From the NCBI RefSeq assembly GCF_011764445.1, contig NZ_BLPG01000001.1:9105316-9169315 (forward strand): a DNA stretch of 64,000 bases, in the 5' to 3' direction. The position numbers and the translations under genes are program-made. Within the stretch, counting starts at the first letter, position 1. Each line of letters opens with the position of its first letter. Positions 58,301 to 64,000 of the stretch are shown here, one piece after another. The notes beneath the pieces are model-generated. The model saw only the letters and a list, made by a program, of their open reading frames with translations. It was not told the origin of the DNA and made no database searches. Origin of the DNA: Phytohabitans rumicis (GTDB lineage Bacteria > Actinomycetota > Actinomycetes > Mycobacteriales > Micromonosporaceae).

Positions 58301-58601
58301 ACCGGTGCAGATCGATGGACTCCGGATCGGTCAGCAGGGCGTAGCCGCCGGCCCGCCGGGCGAGGCGTACTCCGATGGGGGCCAGCAGTTGGCGCAGCCG
58401 GGACAGGTAGCTGTAGAGGGTGGCCCGGCTCGGCGGGCCGTCCGGCCAGGCGCGGCCCAGCAGCCGGTCGACCGGGACGGGCCTGCCGGCGTCCACCAGC
58501 AAGGCCGCGAGCACCCGGCGCTGCTGGGCGGGGCCGGCGTCGACCGGGACGCCATCGACGCGGATCTCGACATCGCCGAGCACCCCGAACTCCGTCGCCA
58601 T
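55344..58601 (-). CDS. AfsR/SARP-family transcriptional regulator (BTAD, NB-ARC, TPR)
   Basis: 1,085 codons, ATG at 58601. An OmpR-like winged HTH (FGVLGDVEIRVDGVPVDAGP, then LYSYLSRLRQLLAPIGVRLA) is followed by a BTAD helical domain. NB-ARC ATPase comes next with GIAGMAGIGKSALAVHVAHQ, VVLDNAAS and CAVLITSRPRLTGLEG, then TPR-like repeats (residues about 690-1000). It typically activates secondary metabolite genes. The last 75 residues (RRRRVDQGHMAVVRSPIHDR onward) are encoded by repeats A4 and B2; the native end is probably near TSKANDVTGLL. Confidence 0.92.
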   Translation of the reverse strand: MATEFGVLGDVEIRVDGVPVDAGPAQQRRVLAALLVDAGRPVPVDRLLGRAWPDGPPSRATLYSYLSRLRQLLAPIGVRLARRAGGYALLTDPESIDLHRFRGLVAEARAAPADERAHALFTRALALWRDDAFAGLDGAWLDGLRDALSQERLSAALDHHDVLLRLGEYAEMLSGAAAVALAHPMDERLARQLMLANYRAGRPAAALDQYRRIRRLLVAELGAEPSVDLERLHRLILAADPALAVDLARPPFPALLPPDLPDFTGRTDQVAALAEWLAPGDGHGRTALAVAGIAGMAGIGKSALAVHVAHQIARSYPDGQLHIDLRGAERTPPDPADALALFLRALGVDWRAIPTDPTERKSLYRSLMADRRILVVLDNAASAKQVRPLLPGAATCAVLITSRPRLTGLEGARWIELGTLSAAGATHLLGQIAGEDRITRQRADAAEVVRLCGGLPLAIRVAGARLTARPGWPLAHLAALLGDERHRLDQLATGDLAVRASLALSYEALEPPARRLFGLLGLFDVPDFTTWLAVAVLETSSHRADQCVESLVDAQLLTLVGSDRAGQLRYRLHDLVRLFARERAEADLTAEQRIRALRLGLGGWLALAERMAPHVPGPCYAPISGSAPRPPIALESAGVPPPDPVRWFDAERAALLSAVRQACDLGLEELAFDLAGCLEKYFDLRGMYADWAATNSRVMRACQHAGNLRGEAVMLRGLVDVRTWIADAPPDQAMTESGASAERLLDMFTRLGDARGIADAEVTHSWALTAQGRHLDALDAATRALHRAEGAAHPGGQARAHVALALAHREQSRLDRAVTHLTEALSAARRLGNARYEATVLQFLGIGHLEMGDLDSSERHLAESLAISHRFRDNYTEALTLLALARLQLRRGDPRARVHADAALAIAREYHMPHHLADALAVLGEIELAHGRPAQAASLLTESVAIWRTRGWLSYQAATLTTLGRAYASIDPPAARRVFNEARALYLRLGHTSKANDVTGLLTQPTPNHHSPARRRRVDQGHMAVVRSPIHDRMPLIDAKVLDRRGRPGLGAGRVLSYRDARRGSSTSFDFPHPRRKTPRARCTS
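55366..55436. repeat. family B repeat, short copy B2
   Basis: About 60 bp (55366-55425) match, in inverted orientation, the flank of copy B1 at 33721-33780, with around 54 identical positions. It ends in a compact hairpin at 55405-55436 (15-nt arms TGAGCTGCCGCGACG with one mismatch, 2-nt loop). B2 looks like B1 with its 85-bp centre and most of one arm removed. It forms the last codons of the SARP reading frame. Confidence 0.75.
55471..55547. repeat. family A palindromic repeat, copy A4
   Basis: The 57-bp palindrome lies at 55491-55547 (arms 20/22 complementary, variable part ATACG/ATATG). The half-site GATCAAGGACTTTCGCG at 55472-55488 is on its left, i.e. the whole unit is inverted relative to A2. 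It is between the convergent LPVTG and SARP genes. Confidence 0.85.
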
Positions 58602-58643
58602 GCTCCTGGCATAGCGGTTGCCGTTCGCGACTTCAAGCCTTCG

Positions 58644-60746
58644 TCATGGTGCCTCGCGGACGGCGCCGGTCGTGTTCAGCAGGATCCGCGAGTCGTTGAG
58701 CGCGAGCGCGTACCCCAGGTTTCCCGCCTCGTGCGGGTGGAAGGACGAGATCTCGTAGCCGATGACGAGGTTGTTGATCCACGGTTCGGTACCGCACGCG
58801 GCGTGCAGGCTGCCGCTGAACCGGGTGGTCACGTTGGTGGTGAAGGCCACGACGCCGGCGGCGGTGGCGGCCGCCTGGATGACGATGTTCAGCCGGGCGC
58901 CGAGCCGCCCGATCATTTCCCGCTCGGCCTCGTCGAGGCCGCCGAGCAGGATCGAGCAGGATCCTTGCGGCGCCACGAGCTGCGGGTAGCCGGCCACGAA
59001 GATGTCGGCGCCGGGCGCCCGCAGCCTGATGTCCCGGTACAGCGTCCGGAGCCGGCTGTACAGCCCGTCGATCCGGGTCGCCAAGGCGGCCTCCCGGGTG
59101 GTGCACGAGGTCGCGCCGATGACGCAGTTGAGCAGCTCGTCGACGAAGCCGGCGTCGTTGCCCCCGATGGTCATCGTGACCAGGGTCGGACCCTGCCCGT
59201 GCCAGGGGATCTGTCCCAGCTGGGAGGCGCGCACGTCGGCCACCGTCGCGGCGGCGCAGGCCAGCAGCTCGGTGGCCGGTTCCCACGGGGCTCTGGCCAT
59301 GTACGGCCAGGCGGTGGGGGAGCGGTAGCACGCCTCGTACATGGAGTTCAGGTTGCCCGTGCCGGCGGAGAACGAGTCGCCGAGGGCGAAGAAGCGGGTG
59401 TAGTACGGCGCGCCCGTGGTGCGGATCTCGATCGGGCTGGACGGCGGACCCTCCAGCAGCCCGTTGACGGGCACGATCCGCCACCGGTACCACGAGCCGG
59501 CGTACAGCAGCCCCGGATCGAACGACGTCGCCGTCACCGGGAGCGGCAGCCGCGTCCATGTGTCCGGACCGCGGGCCAGGTCGATGGCTTCGATGTAGTA
59601 GCCGGTCGCGTTCGGCGTCGAGGACCACCACAGGCGTGCCGTGTTGTCGGTGGAGCCGGGCGCGCCGTCGAGGGTCACCGGGCCCGGCGCGGCGCCGCCG
59701 TACAGGGCGCGGGTGTGGCCGCCCGGCAGGCCCTCCATGAGCCCTTTGCTCGGCACCAGCCGGTAGTCGACCTCCATTCCGGCGAGGCCCTGCGTGGTCC
59801 AGGTGGTGCCCTCGATGGGGATGGGCAGCCGCGTGAAGCCGGCCTCGTTCAACGGCTTGATGTTGCGCTGTTCGACCACATAGGCGTTCGCGCCGGGCGT
59901 GGCCGACCAGCTGAGTCGGACCGCGCGGTCCAGCGACGTGGCGCTCACCGCCGGCCCGGCCCACGGCCAGGTCACATCCACCGGCCCGGAGTAGGCGGCG
60001 CCGACGCCGACGCCGCTCAGGGCGTTGGCGAACGCGGCCGCGATGCGCGCCTCGCCCGTCGAGCTGGGGTGCGTGCCGTCCCAGGTGTGTACCGCCGGAT
60101 CCCAGCCTGGTGGGTTCGCCGTGCTGACCACCCGCGAGGTCGACGTCGACATCGCCGCCGCCAGCGCGTCGTACCGGCCGTTGATGTCGGCCGTTTGAGC
60201 CACGTTGAGGTACGTCCTGGCGAACGGGTCCCAGCGGGACAGCGTGTGTCCAATGACGACGGTGACGGCGGGGTTGGCCGCCCGCGCGTTGGTGACGAAA
60301 GCCCGCATGTTGTCGGCGATCTGCGCCGCGCTGTGCGAAAACCAGATCACGTCGTTGATGCCGAGCAGCACCAGGACGACATCGGCCCCGTTGCCGGCCA
60401 CCGCGGCCTGGATGGTGTCCTTCTCCTGTGCCAGCGCCCGTCCCCACAGCGCGTGGTGGTCGCGGTCGAACGCGTACGGGTAGCTCTGGTCGCCGTGCTG
60501 GTTGGTGATGTTGTTGTACAGGTCCGTCCGGTCGCCGACGAGGTCGAAGGAGACCCCGGAGCGGGCCAGATGCTGATGGAGCTGGTACCGCCAGGTGACG
60601 TCGCCGGACGAACCCTGACTGATCGAGTCACCCACCACCATGAGGCGCAGCGGGGCGGCGGCGAGCGCGACCCCGCCCACGGACAGCACCATGGCGAGAA
60701 CGACCCCGCCGACCACCACACCGCGCCGCCACAGTCTGCCCGCCAT
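58644..60746 (-). CDS. secreted protein with two SGNH hydrolase domains separated by fibronectin-like modules
   Basis: 700 residues, ATG 60746 after GAGGAGAG. The signal peptide ends near GVALAAAP. N-terminal SGNH domain: block I VVGDSISQGSSG with Ser41, LVLLGINDV, and WDGTHPSSTG with Asp/His. Two Ig/FN3-like modules follow (RLSWSATPGANAYVVEQ and RLWWSSTPNATGYYIEA). A second SGNH domain has ALGDSFSAGTG (about 457), TIGGNDAGF and SFHPHEAGN, of the SGNH lipase type. Both catalytic sets look complete. It probably deacetylates or hydrolyses esters on polysaccharide or lipid outside the cell. Confidence 0.85.
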   Translation of the reverse strand: MAGRLWRRGVVVGGVVLAMVLSVGGVALAAAPLRLMVVGDSISQGSSGDVTWRYQLHQHLARSGVSFDLVGDRTDLYNNITNQHGDQSYPYAFDRDHHALWGRALAQEKDTIQAAVAGNGADVVLVLLGINDVIWFSHSAAQIADNMRAFVTNARAANPAVTVVIGHTLSRWDPFARTYLNVAQTADINGRYDALAAAMSTSTSRVVSTANPPGWDPAVHTWDGTHPSSTGEARIAAAFANALSGVGVGAAYSGPVDVTWPWAGPAVSATSLDRAVRLSWSATPGANAYVVEQRNIKPLNEAGFTRLPIPIEGTTWTTQGLAGMEVDYRLVPSKGLMEGLPGGHTRALYGGAAPGPVTLDGAPGSTDNTARLWWSSTPNATGYYIEAIDLARGPDTWTRLPLPVTATSFDPGLLYAGSWYRWRIVPVNGLLEGPPSSPIEIRTTGAPYYTRFFALGDSFSAGTGNLNSMYEACYRSPTAWPYMARAPWEPATELLACAAATVADVRASQLGQIPWHGQGPTLVTMTIGGNDAGFVDELLNCVIGATSCTTREAALATRIDGLYSRLRTLYRDIRLRAPGADIFVAGYPQLVAPQGSCSILLGGLDEAEREMIGRLGARLNIVIQAAATAAGVVAFTTNVTTRFSGSLHAACGTEPWINNLVIGYEISSFHPHEAGNLGYALALNDSRILLNTTGAVREAP

Positions 60747-60924
60747 GCCGCTCTCCTCATCGGGTGGCTCGGTCCTGTGGGGACAGTGTGGTGGGCGGAC
60801 CTGCGCAAAACCTTGAGTGTTTCTTGCGTCGTGATCAACAACGGAGCAGGTATCGGCGCTGGCCATGGCTGCGATCTGTAAGGACCCGCTTCCGGCGTGC
60901 CACGACCAGCCGCACGATGATCGA

Positions 60925-61980
60925 ATGAGCGACAACCCGCTGGCCGGCTGGTCGGTAGACCCCGCCGAGATCACGCTCACCGGGGTTGGCCTTCGCCGTC
61001 CCGAGTGTGTGCTTGCCCAGCCGTCCGGCGACCTGTGGGTCGCCGACCTCGGCGGTGGCGTGGTGCACATCGATCCCGGCGCTGTTCAGGAGGTCATCCG
61101 TCCGCGCGACGGCGGCGGGCCGTTCGCTCCCGACGAGAACCCGAACATCGACGGCAACCAGGGTTTCTCGATGCCGAACGGGCTCTGTTTCGACGCCGGC
61201 GGCGACTTCGTCATCGCCAACTTCGGCACGAACCGGATCGAGCACCTCACCCGCGACGGGCACTGGTCCCTGGTCGCCGACACGGTGATGTGGCCCGACG
61301 GCACCGCCCGGCCGATCGGCAAGGCCAACTTTCCCGCGTTCGACGCCGAGGGCCGCCTGTGGTTCTCGGTCACCGCCTCGGCGCAGGCGTGGCGCGACCG
61401 GGTGCGGGCCGTGGAGTCGGACGGGTACCTGGCCGTCGTCGACGACTGGTCCGCCGGCACGCCCGCGCCGGCTCGGGTGGTCGCCACCGACCTGGGCGGG
61501 GCGAACGAGGTTCGCTTCAGCCCGGACGGGCGGTGGCTCTACGTCGCCGAGACCGGCGCCGACCATATGACCCGCTTCCGGGTCGAACCCGGCGGGCGCC
61601 TTTCCGGCCGCGAAATCTACGGGCCCGAGCGCCTGCACGGAGCGCCCGACGGGTTCGCTTTCGACGCGTACGGCAATCTGTGGACGACGCTGATCGGCAA
61701 GGACCGACTGGTCGCGATCACTCCCGAGGGTGACGTGCTCACGATCTGGGAGGACGGCGACCGTGCGGTCAAGGACGCCCTGGTGTCCGCCGCCACCAGC
61801 GGCGCCAGCGGAGCCCTCGACGCCAGGCCGGGTGACGGACTGGCACCGCGGATGGCCAGCGTCACCTTCGGCGGACCGGACCTGCGCACCGTCTACGTCG
61901 GGTCCCTCGGTGGGACCTCGCTGCCCACCTTCCGATCGCCTGTCCCCGGCGCGCCGCTGCCGCACTGGGTCGGGGGATAG
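60925..61980 (+). CDS. SMP-30/gluconolactonase/LRE-family protein
   Basis: 351 residues from ATG 60925; ATG 60865 is also open. Propeller blades RRPECVLAQPSGDLWVADLG, SMPNGLCFDAGGDFVIANFG, GANEVRFSPDGRWLYVAETG and GAPDGFAFDAYGNLWTTLIG show the family spacing, with metal-binding Glu (PECV), Asn (MPNG, GANE) and Asp (APDG) in the expected loops. Probably a lactonase acting on a sugar lactone; cytosolic. Its end overlaps the opposing membrane-protein gene by 88 bp. Confidence 0.85.
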   Translation: MSDNPLAGWSVDPAEITLTGVGLRRPECVLAQPSGDLWVADLGGGVVHIDPGAVQEVIRPRDGGGPFAPDENPNIDGNQGFSMPNGLCFDAGGDFVIANFGTNRIEHLTRDGHWSLVADTVMWPDGTARPIGKANFPAFDAEGRLWFSVTASAQAWRDRVRAVESDGYLAVVDDWSAGTPAPARVVATDLGGANEVRFSPDGRWLYVAETGADHMTRFRVEPGGRLSGREIYGPERLHGAPDGFAFDAYGNLWTTLIGKDRLVAITPEGDVLTIWEDGDRAVKDALVSAATSGASGALDARPGDGLAPRMASVTFGGPDLRTVYVGSLGGTSLPTFRSPVPGAPLPHWVGG

Positions 61981-63053
61981 AACCCCGCCTCGGGATCAGG
62001 GATTTTCGCGTCGTTCGCCCTCGATCGGCGCAGGGCGGCGACGCTGCGGCGCGGGGAGGCGAGCCCACGGCGCAGGGCGGGGCGGCGGGTCAGGGCGGCG
62101 GCTCCGCCGATGGGGATCAGGAGCCAGCAGGACAGCAGGCGGTAGACCAGGACCGCCGCGGTGGCGGGGATGGCGGTGGCGCCCGCCGCGGTCAGGCCCG
62201 CCACGAAGGTGGTTTCCACGACGCCGGCGCCGCCGGGGGTGAGCGGCACCTGGCGTACGACCTGGACGGCGAGGTAGATGCCGCCGAGCGTGACCAGGCT
62301 GATCGGCAGGCCGAACGCGCGGGTGGCGGCGGCGAAGCAGAGCAGGTCGGCGAGCCAGTTCACCGTCGCGTACGCCAGTGCCGCCGCCCAGTCCCGGCCA
62401 CGGAGGGCGGCGCCGGCCTGCCACGCGTCCCGGGCGGCGGCCAGCGGGCGGCGCAGGTAGCGCGGCACCCGTCCGCCCTGCGCGGACCAGCGCGACATCC
62501 GCCGGCCGAGTGCCACGCCGCCGAAGGTCAGGGCGGTGAGCGCGGCGACCACCGCGAGCGGCTGCCAGCTCAGGAACGTCGTCGACTGCTCGGCCACGAC
62601 GATGGCGCCGCCACCCACGTACAGGATGGTGAGCCCGCCGATGGCGGCGATCCCGGACACGACCGCGGTGGCCGCCCCGATCTCGCGGGTGCCTCCGGCG
62701 CGCCGGTACTCGCGGACGGCGTACCCGGTGGCGACGGCGGCGCCGGCGGGCAGCGCGATGGCCAGTGCCGCCCGGGTGAGGGTGATCGACATGGCCTGGC
62801 CGTGCCGCAGCCGTACGCCCATGGCGGCGAGGACGCGGCGCTCCTGGTACGCGAAGGCGGCCAGCGAAACGGCCTGCAGCAGCGCGGCGAGGGCGACCCA
62901 ACCGTACTCCGCGCCGGCGAGCGCGGTGAGCAGCTCGCGCGGGTCGGGCAGCCGCCCGCTCAGGAAGACCACGGCCATGCCGGCGACCGCGACGGCCACC
63001 ATCAGGGGGAGCCGCCACCGCCGCCACCGCCGGGCCGCCGCCATGACCTCCAT
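61893..63053 (-). CDS. lysylphosphatidylglycerol synthase TM-like / YbhN family membrane protein
   Basis: 386 codons, ATG 63053. About eight membrane helices; RAALAIALPAGAAVATGYAV and VRQVPLTPGGAGVVETTFVA (the PGGxGxxE signature) identify the UPF0104/LPG-synthase-TM family of flippase-like proteins. The exact lipid or substrate is unknown. The tail from RRSRANDAKIPDPEAGFYPP onward derives from repeat A5 and antisense of the SMP-30 gene; the native end is near LRRGLASPRRSVAALRR. Confidence 0.82.
   Translation of the reverse strand: MEVMAAARRWRRWRLPLMVAVAVAGMAVVFLSGRLPDPRELLTALAGAEYGWVALAALLQAVSLAAFAYQERRVLAAMGVRLRHGQAMSITLTRAALAIALPAGAAVATGYAVREYRRAGGTREIGAATAVVSGIAAIGGLTILYVGGGAIVVAEQSTTFLSWQPLAVVAALTALTFGGVALGRRMSRWSAQGGRVPRYLRRPLAAARDAWQAGAALRGRDWAAALAYATVNWLADLLCFAAATRAFGLPISLVTLGGIYLAVQVVRQVPLTPGGAGVVETTFVAGLTAAGATAIPATAAVLVYRLLSCWLLIPIGGAAALTRRPALRRGLASPRRSVAALRRSRANDAKIPDPEAGFYPPTQCGSGAPGTGDRKVGSEVPPRDPT
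61993..62030. repeat. degenerate family A remnant, copy A5
   Basis: GATCAGGGATTTTCGCG is a diverged half-site, followed directly by CGTTCGCCCTCGATCGGCG, which matches the right arm of A3 with one change. The left arm and centre are missing, as if deleted. It lies again between convergent genes (SMP-30 and YbhN-like). Confidence 0.6.
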
Positions 63054-63081
63054 GATCTCGTGCCGACCTGTGAGAACGCTG

Positions 63082-63678
63082 TTAGGGCCGCACCCGGTAG
63101 GTGATGTGCGTGACGAGCGTGGCGCCCCGGGTCGAGGCGAGCTCCAGGTCCAGGGCCGGTACGCCGTCGAAGAGTCGCTCGCCGGCGCCCAGCGTGACCG
63201 GCGCGACGTGGGTGCGCAGCTCGTCGATGTGGCCGGCGCGCAGGTACTGGTTGACCGTCGACGCCCCGCCGGCGATCGCCACGTCCTGCTCGCCCGCGGC
63301 GGCGCGCGCCTGAGCCAGCGCCGACTCGATGCCGTCCGTGACGAACGTGAACGTGGTGCCGCCGCGCATCGGCAGCGGGTCGCGGGGATGGTGGGTGAGC
63401 ACGAACACCGGCCTGTGGTACGGCGGGTCGTCGCCCCACCAGCCCTGCCAGTCCAGGTCCCACGGGCCGCGGATGGGCCCGAACATGTTGCGCCCCATGA
63501 TGAACGCGCCGGCCGCGACGATGGCGTCGACCTCGGCCTTGTTCTCGTCGGGCGTGTCGAACATCCAGGCGTGCAGGCGCTCGATCGGCCCGTCGCCGAA
63601 CGGCTTGTCGCGGGTCTGGTTCGGGCCGGCGGCGTACCCGTCGGCGGAGATCGAAATGTCGCATACGACGCTGCTCAT
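63082..63678 (-). CDS. dihydrofolate reductase-family protein (RibD C-terminal-like)
   Basis: 198 residues, ATG 63678 with GGAGG ribosome site (M4-upstream start 63690 is less likely). MSSVVCDISISADGYAAGPN is the typical start of the YyaP/RibD-C family. FIMGRNMFGPI, PVFVLTHHPRD, then VAIAGGASTVNQYLRAGHID and TLGAGERLFDG complete the NADPH-binding fold. It probably reduces a small pterin- or flavin-like substrate; the physiological role is unknown. A 28-bp gap separates it from the membrane protein downstream. Confidence 0.88.
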   Translation of the reverse strand: MSSVVCDISISADGYAAGPNQTRDKPFGDGPIERLHAWMFDTPDENKAEVDAIVAAGAFIMGRNMFGPIRGPWDLDWQGWWGDDPPYHRPVFVLTHHPRDPLPMRGGTTFTFVTDGIESALAQARAAAGEQDVAIAGGASTVNQYLRAGHIDELRTHVAPVTLGAGERLFDGVPALDLELASTRGATLVTHITYRVRP

Positions 63679-63846
63679 CGGAGCCTCCAATGCGTTCAGT
63701 CGGGACGAAACTAGCCCAGATGGGCCAGCGTACGGGTGAGCGCGTCGCGCGCCGCCGTGTCCCGGAGGGGCGTGGTGATCGGGTGGCCATCGCGGCCGCT
63801 ACCGTGAGTACGAGTTGCGTCGTTTTGTGCGTCGATTGGCGGTCTG

Positions 63847-64000
63847 ATGCGGACAGTTGTTGTCCTGTTCACGCGCGACCTGCGGGTGCACGACAACCCG
63901 GCCCTGCACGCCGCCTGCGCGATGGTGGACCAGGTGGTGCCGCTGTTCGTGCTGGACCCGCGGATCCGCGCCGGCGCGCACCGGCACCGCTACCTGGCCG
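63847..64000 (+). CDS. phr: deoxyribodipyrimidine photolyase, N-terminus only
   Basis: ATG 63847 opens MRTVVVLFTRDLRVHDNPAL and LFVLDPRIRAGAHRHRYLA up to the window edge (51 residues visible). FTRDLRVHDNPAL is the hallmark N-terminal motif of the photolyase/cryptochrome family, which binds an antenna chromophore in this domain. The FAD domain lies outside the window, so class and activity cannot be confirmed. Actinobacterial photolyases may use a deazaflavin (FO) antenna, which would connect with fbiC in this window. Confidence 0.85.
   Translation, partial: MRTVVVLFTRDLRVHDNPALHAACAMVDQVVPLFVLDPRIRAGAHRHRYLA

Noticed and set aside
47926-58601. Complete secondary-metabolite cluster suggested by the LAL and SARP regulators
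   Set aside because: No PKS, NRPS, terpene or RiPP core genes are present between or next to these regulators. The methyltransferase plus ferritin-like/CDGSH pair alone is not enough to call a cluster.
1-64000. CRISPR array, tRNA or rRNA genes
   Set aside because: I looked for evenly spaced short repeats with unique spacers and for cloverleaf or rRNA-like segments. The only multi-copy repeats are the dispersed family A and B palindromes and two short tandem pairs, which do not have spacer architecture.

Overview
The window is about 72% GC, uses many GTG starts, has several leaderless-looking genes, and carries AfsR/SARP, LuxR-LAL, F420 (FbiC/CofD) and Lrp-BKD genes. This points to a filamentous high-GC actinomycete, most likely Micromonosporaceae or a relative. 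The family assignment is inference, because no rRNA or tRNA is present. Both window ends cut genes: an M6 metalloprotease at the left and a photolyase at the right.

Layout. 0-6 kb: secreted M6 protease, MFS exporter divergent from an XRE regulator, a TnpB-type (IS200/IS605 OrfB) element with a structured 3' end, a methyltransferase and a lipoprotein. 6.2-19.1 kb: a redox/cofactor cluster. cofD diverges from an operon of acyl-CoA ligase, nitroreductase, a small unknown protein and a CofG-CofH fusion (fbiC). A GAF-Fis regulator, a frameshifted histidine kinase and a receiver lacking its phospho-Asp follow. Next come a MoaD-like protein with a nitroreductase-like partner, then an OmpR-type regulator translationally coupled to a flavin reductase and a RibD-like deaminase. 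Two intergenic regions of this cluster share a four-heptamer, 11-bp-period operator, which ties the operons into one regulon. 19-28 kb: small metabolic and regulatory genes (MerR, VOC, RIO kinase, NmrA-like SDRs with MarR, GNAT, DUF6194, double-MerR), two Nudix remnants, a secreted propeller protein and a GH30 glycosidase. 28-41 kb: YciI, a two-subunit molybdenum hydroxylase, a GntR-ABC cassette, the branched-chain keto acid dehydrogenase E1a-E1b-E2 operon with an Lrp regulator, and a large multidomain GH30 galactanase-like enzyme. 41-48 kb: a candidate conflict/defence island with a dual-ATPase AAA-HerA protein, a small coupled partner, an HTH-NTPase-repeat protein and a divergent nucleotide-cyclase-like protein. 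48-64 kb: LAL regulator, LtrA, methyltransferase plus ferritin-like/CDGSH fusion, LPVTG surface protein, SARP regulator, dual-SGNH esterase, SMP-30 protein, YbhN/LPG-synthase-like membrane protein, DHFR/RibD-C family protein and photolyase.

Two families of dispersed palindromic repeats sit almost exclusively between convergent genes. Family A is a 57-bp hairpin with internal covariation; family B is a larger MITE-like inverted repeat. Both often extend the reading frames of neighbouring genes. Three genes (histidine kinase, RIO kinase, GH30) are each interrupted by what looks like the loss of a single base in or next to a G run. This may reflect assembly error rather than three natural pseudogenes. 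The most promising candidates for undescribed biology are the HerA island, the F420/nitroreductase/MoaD-like cluster with its shared operator, and the family A repeats.
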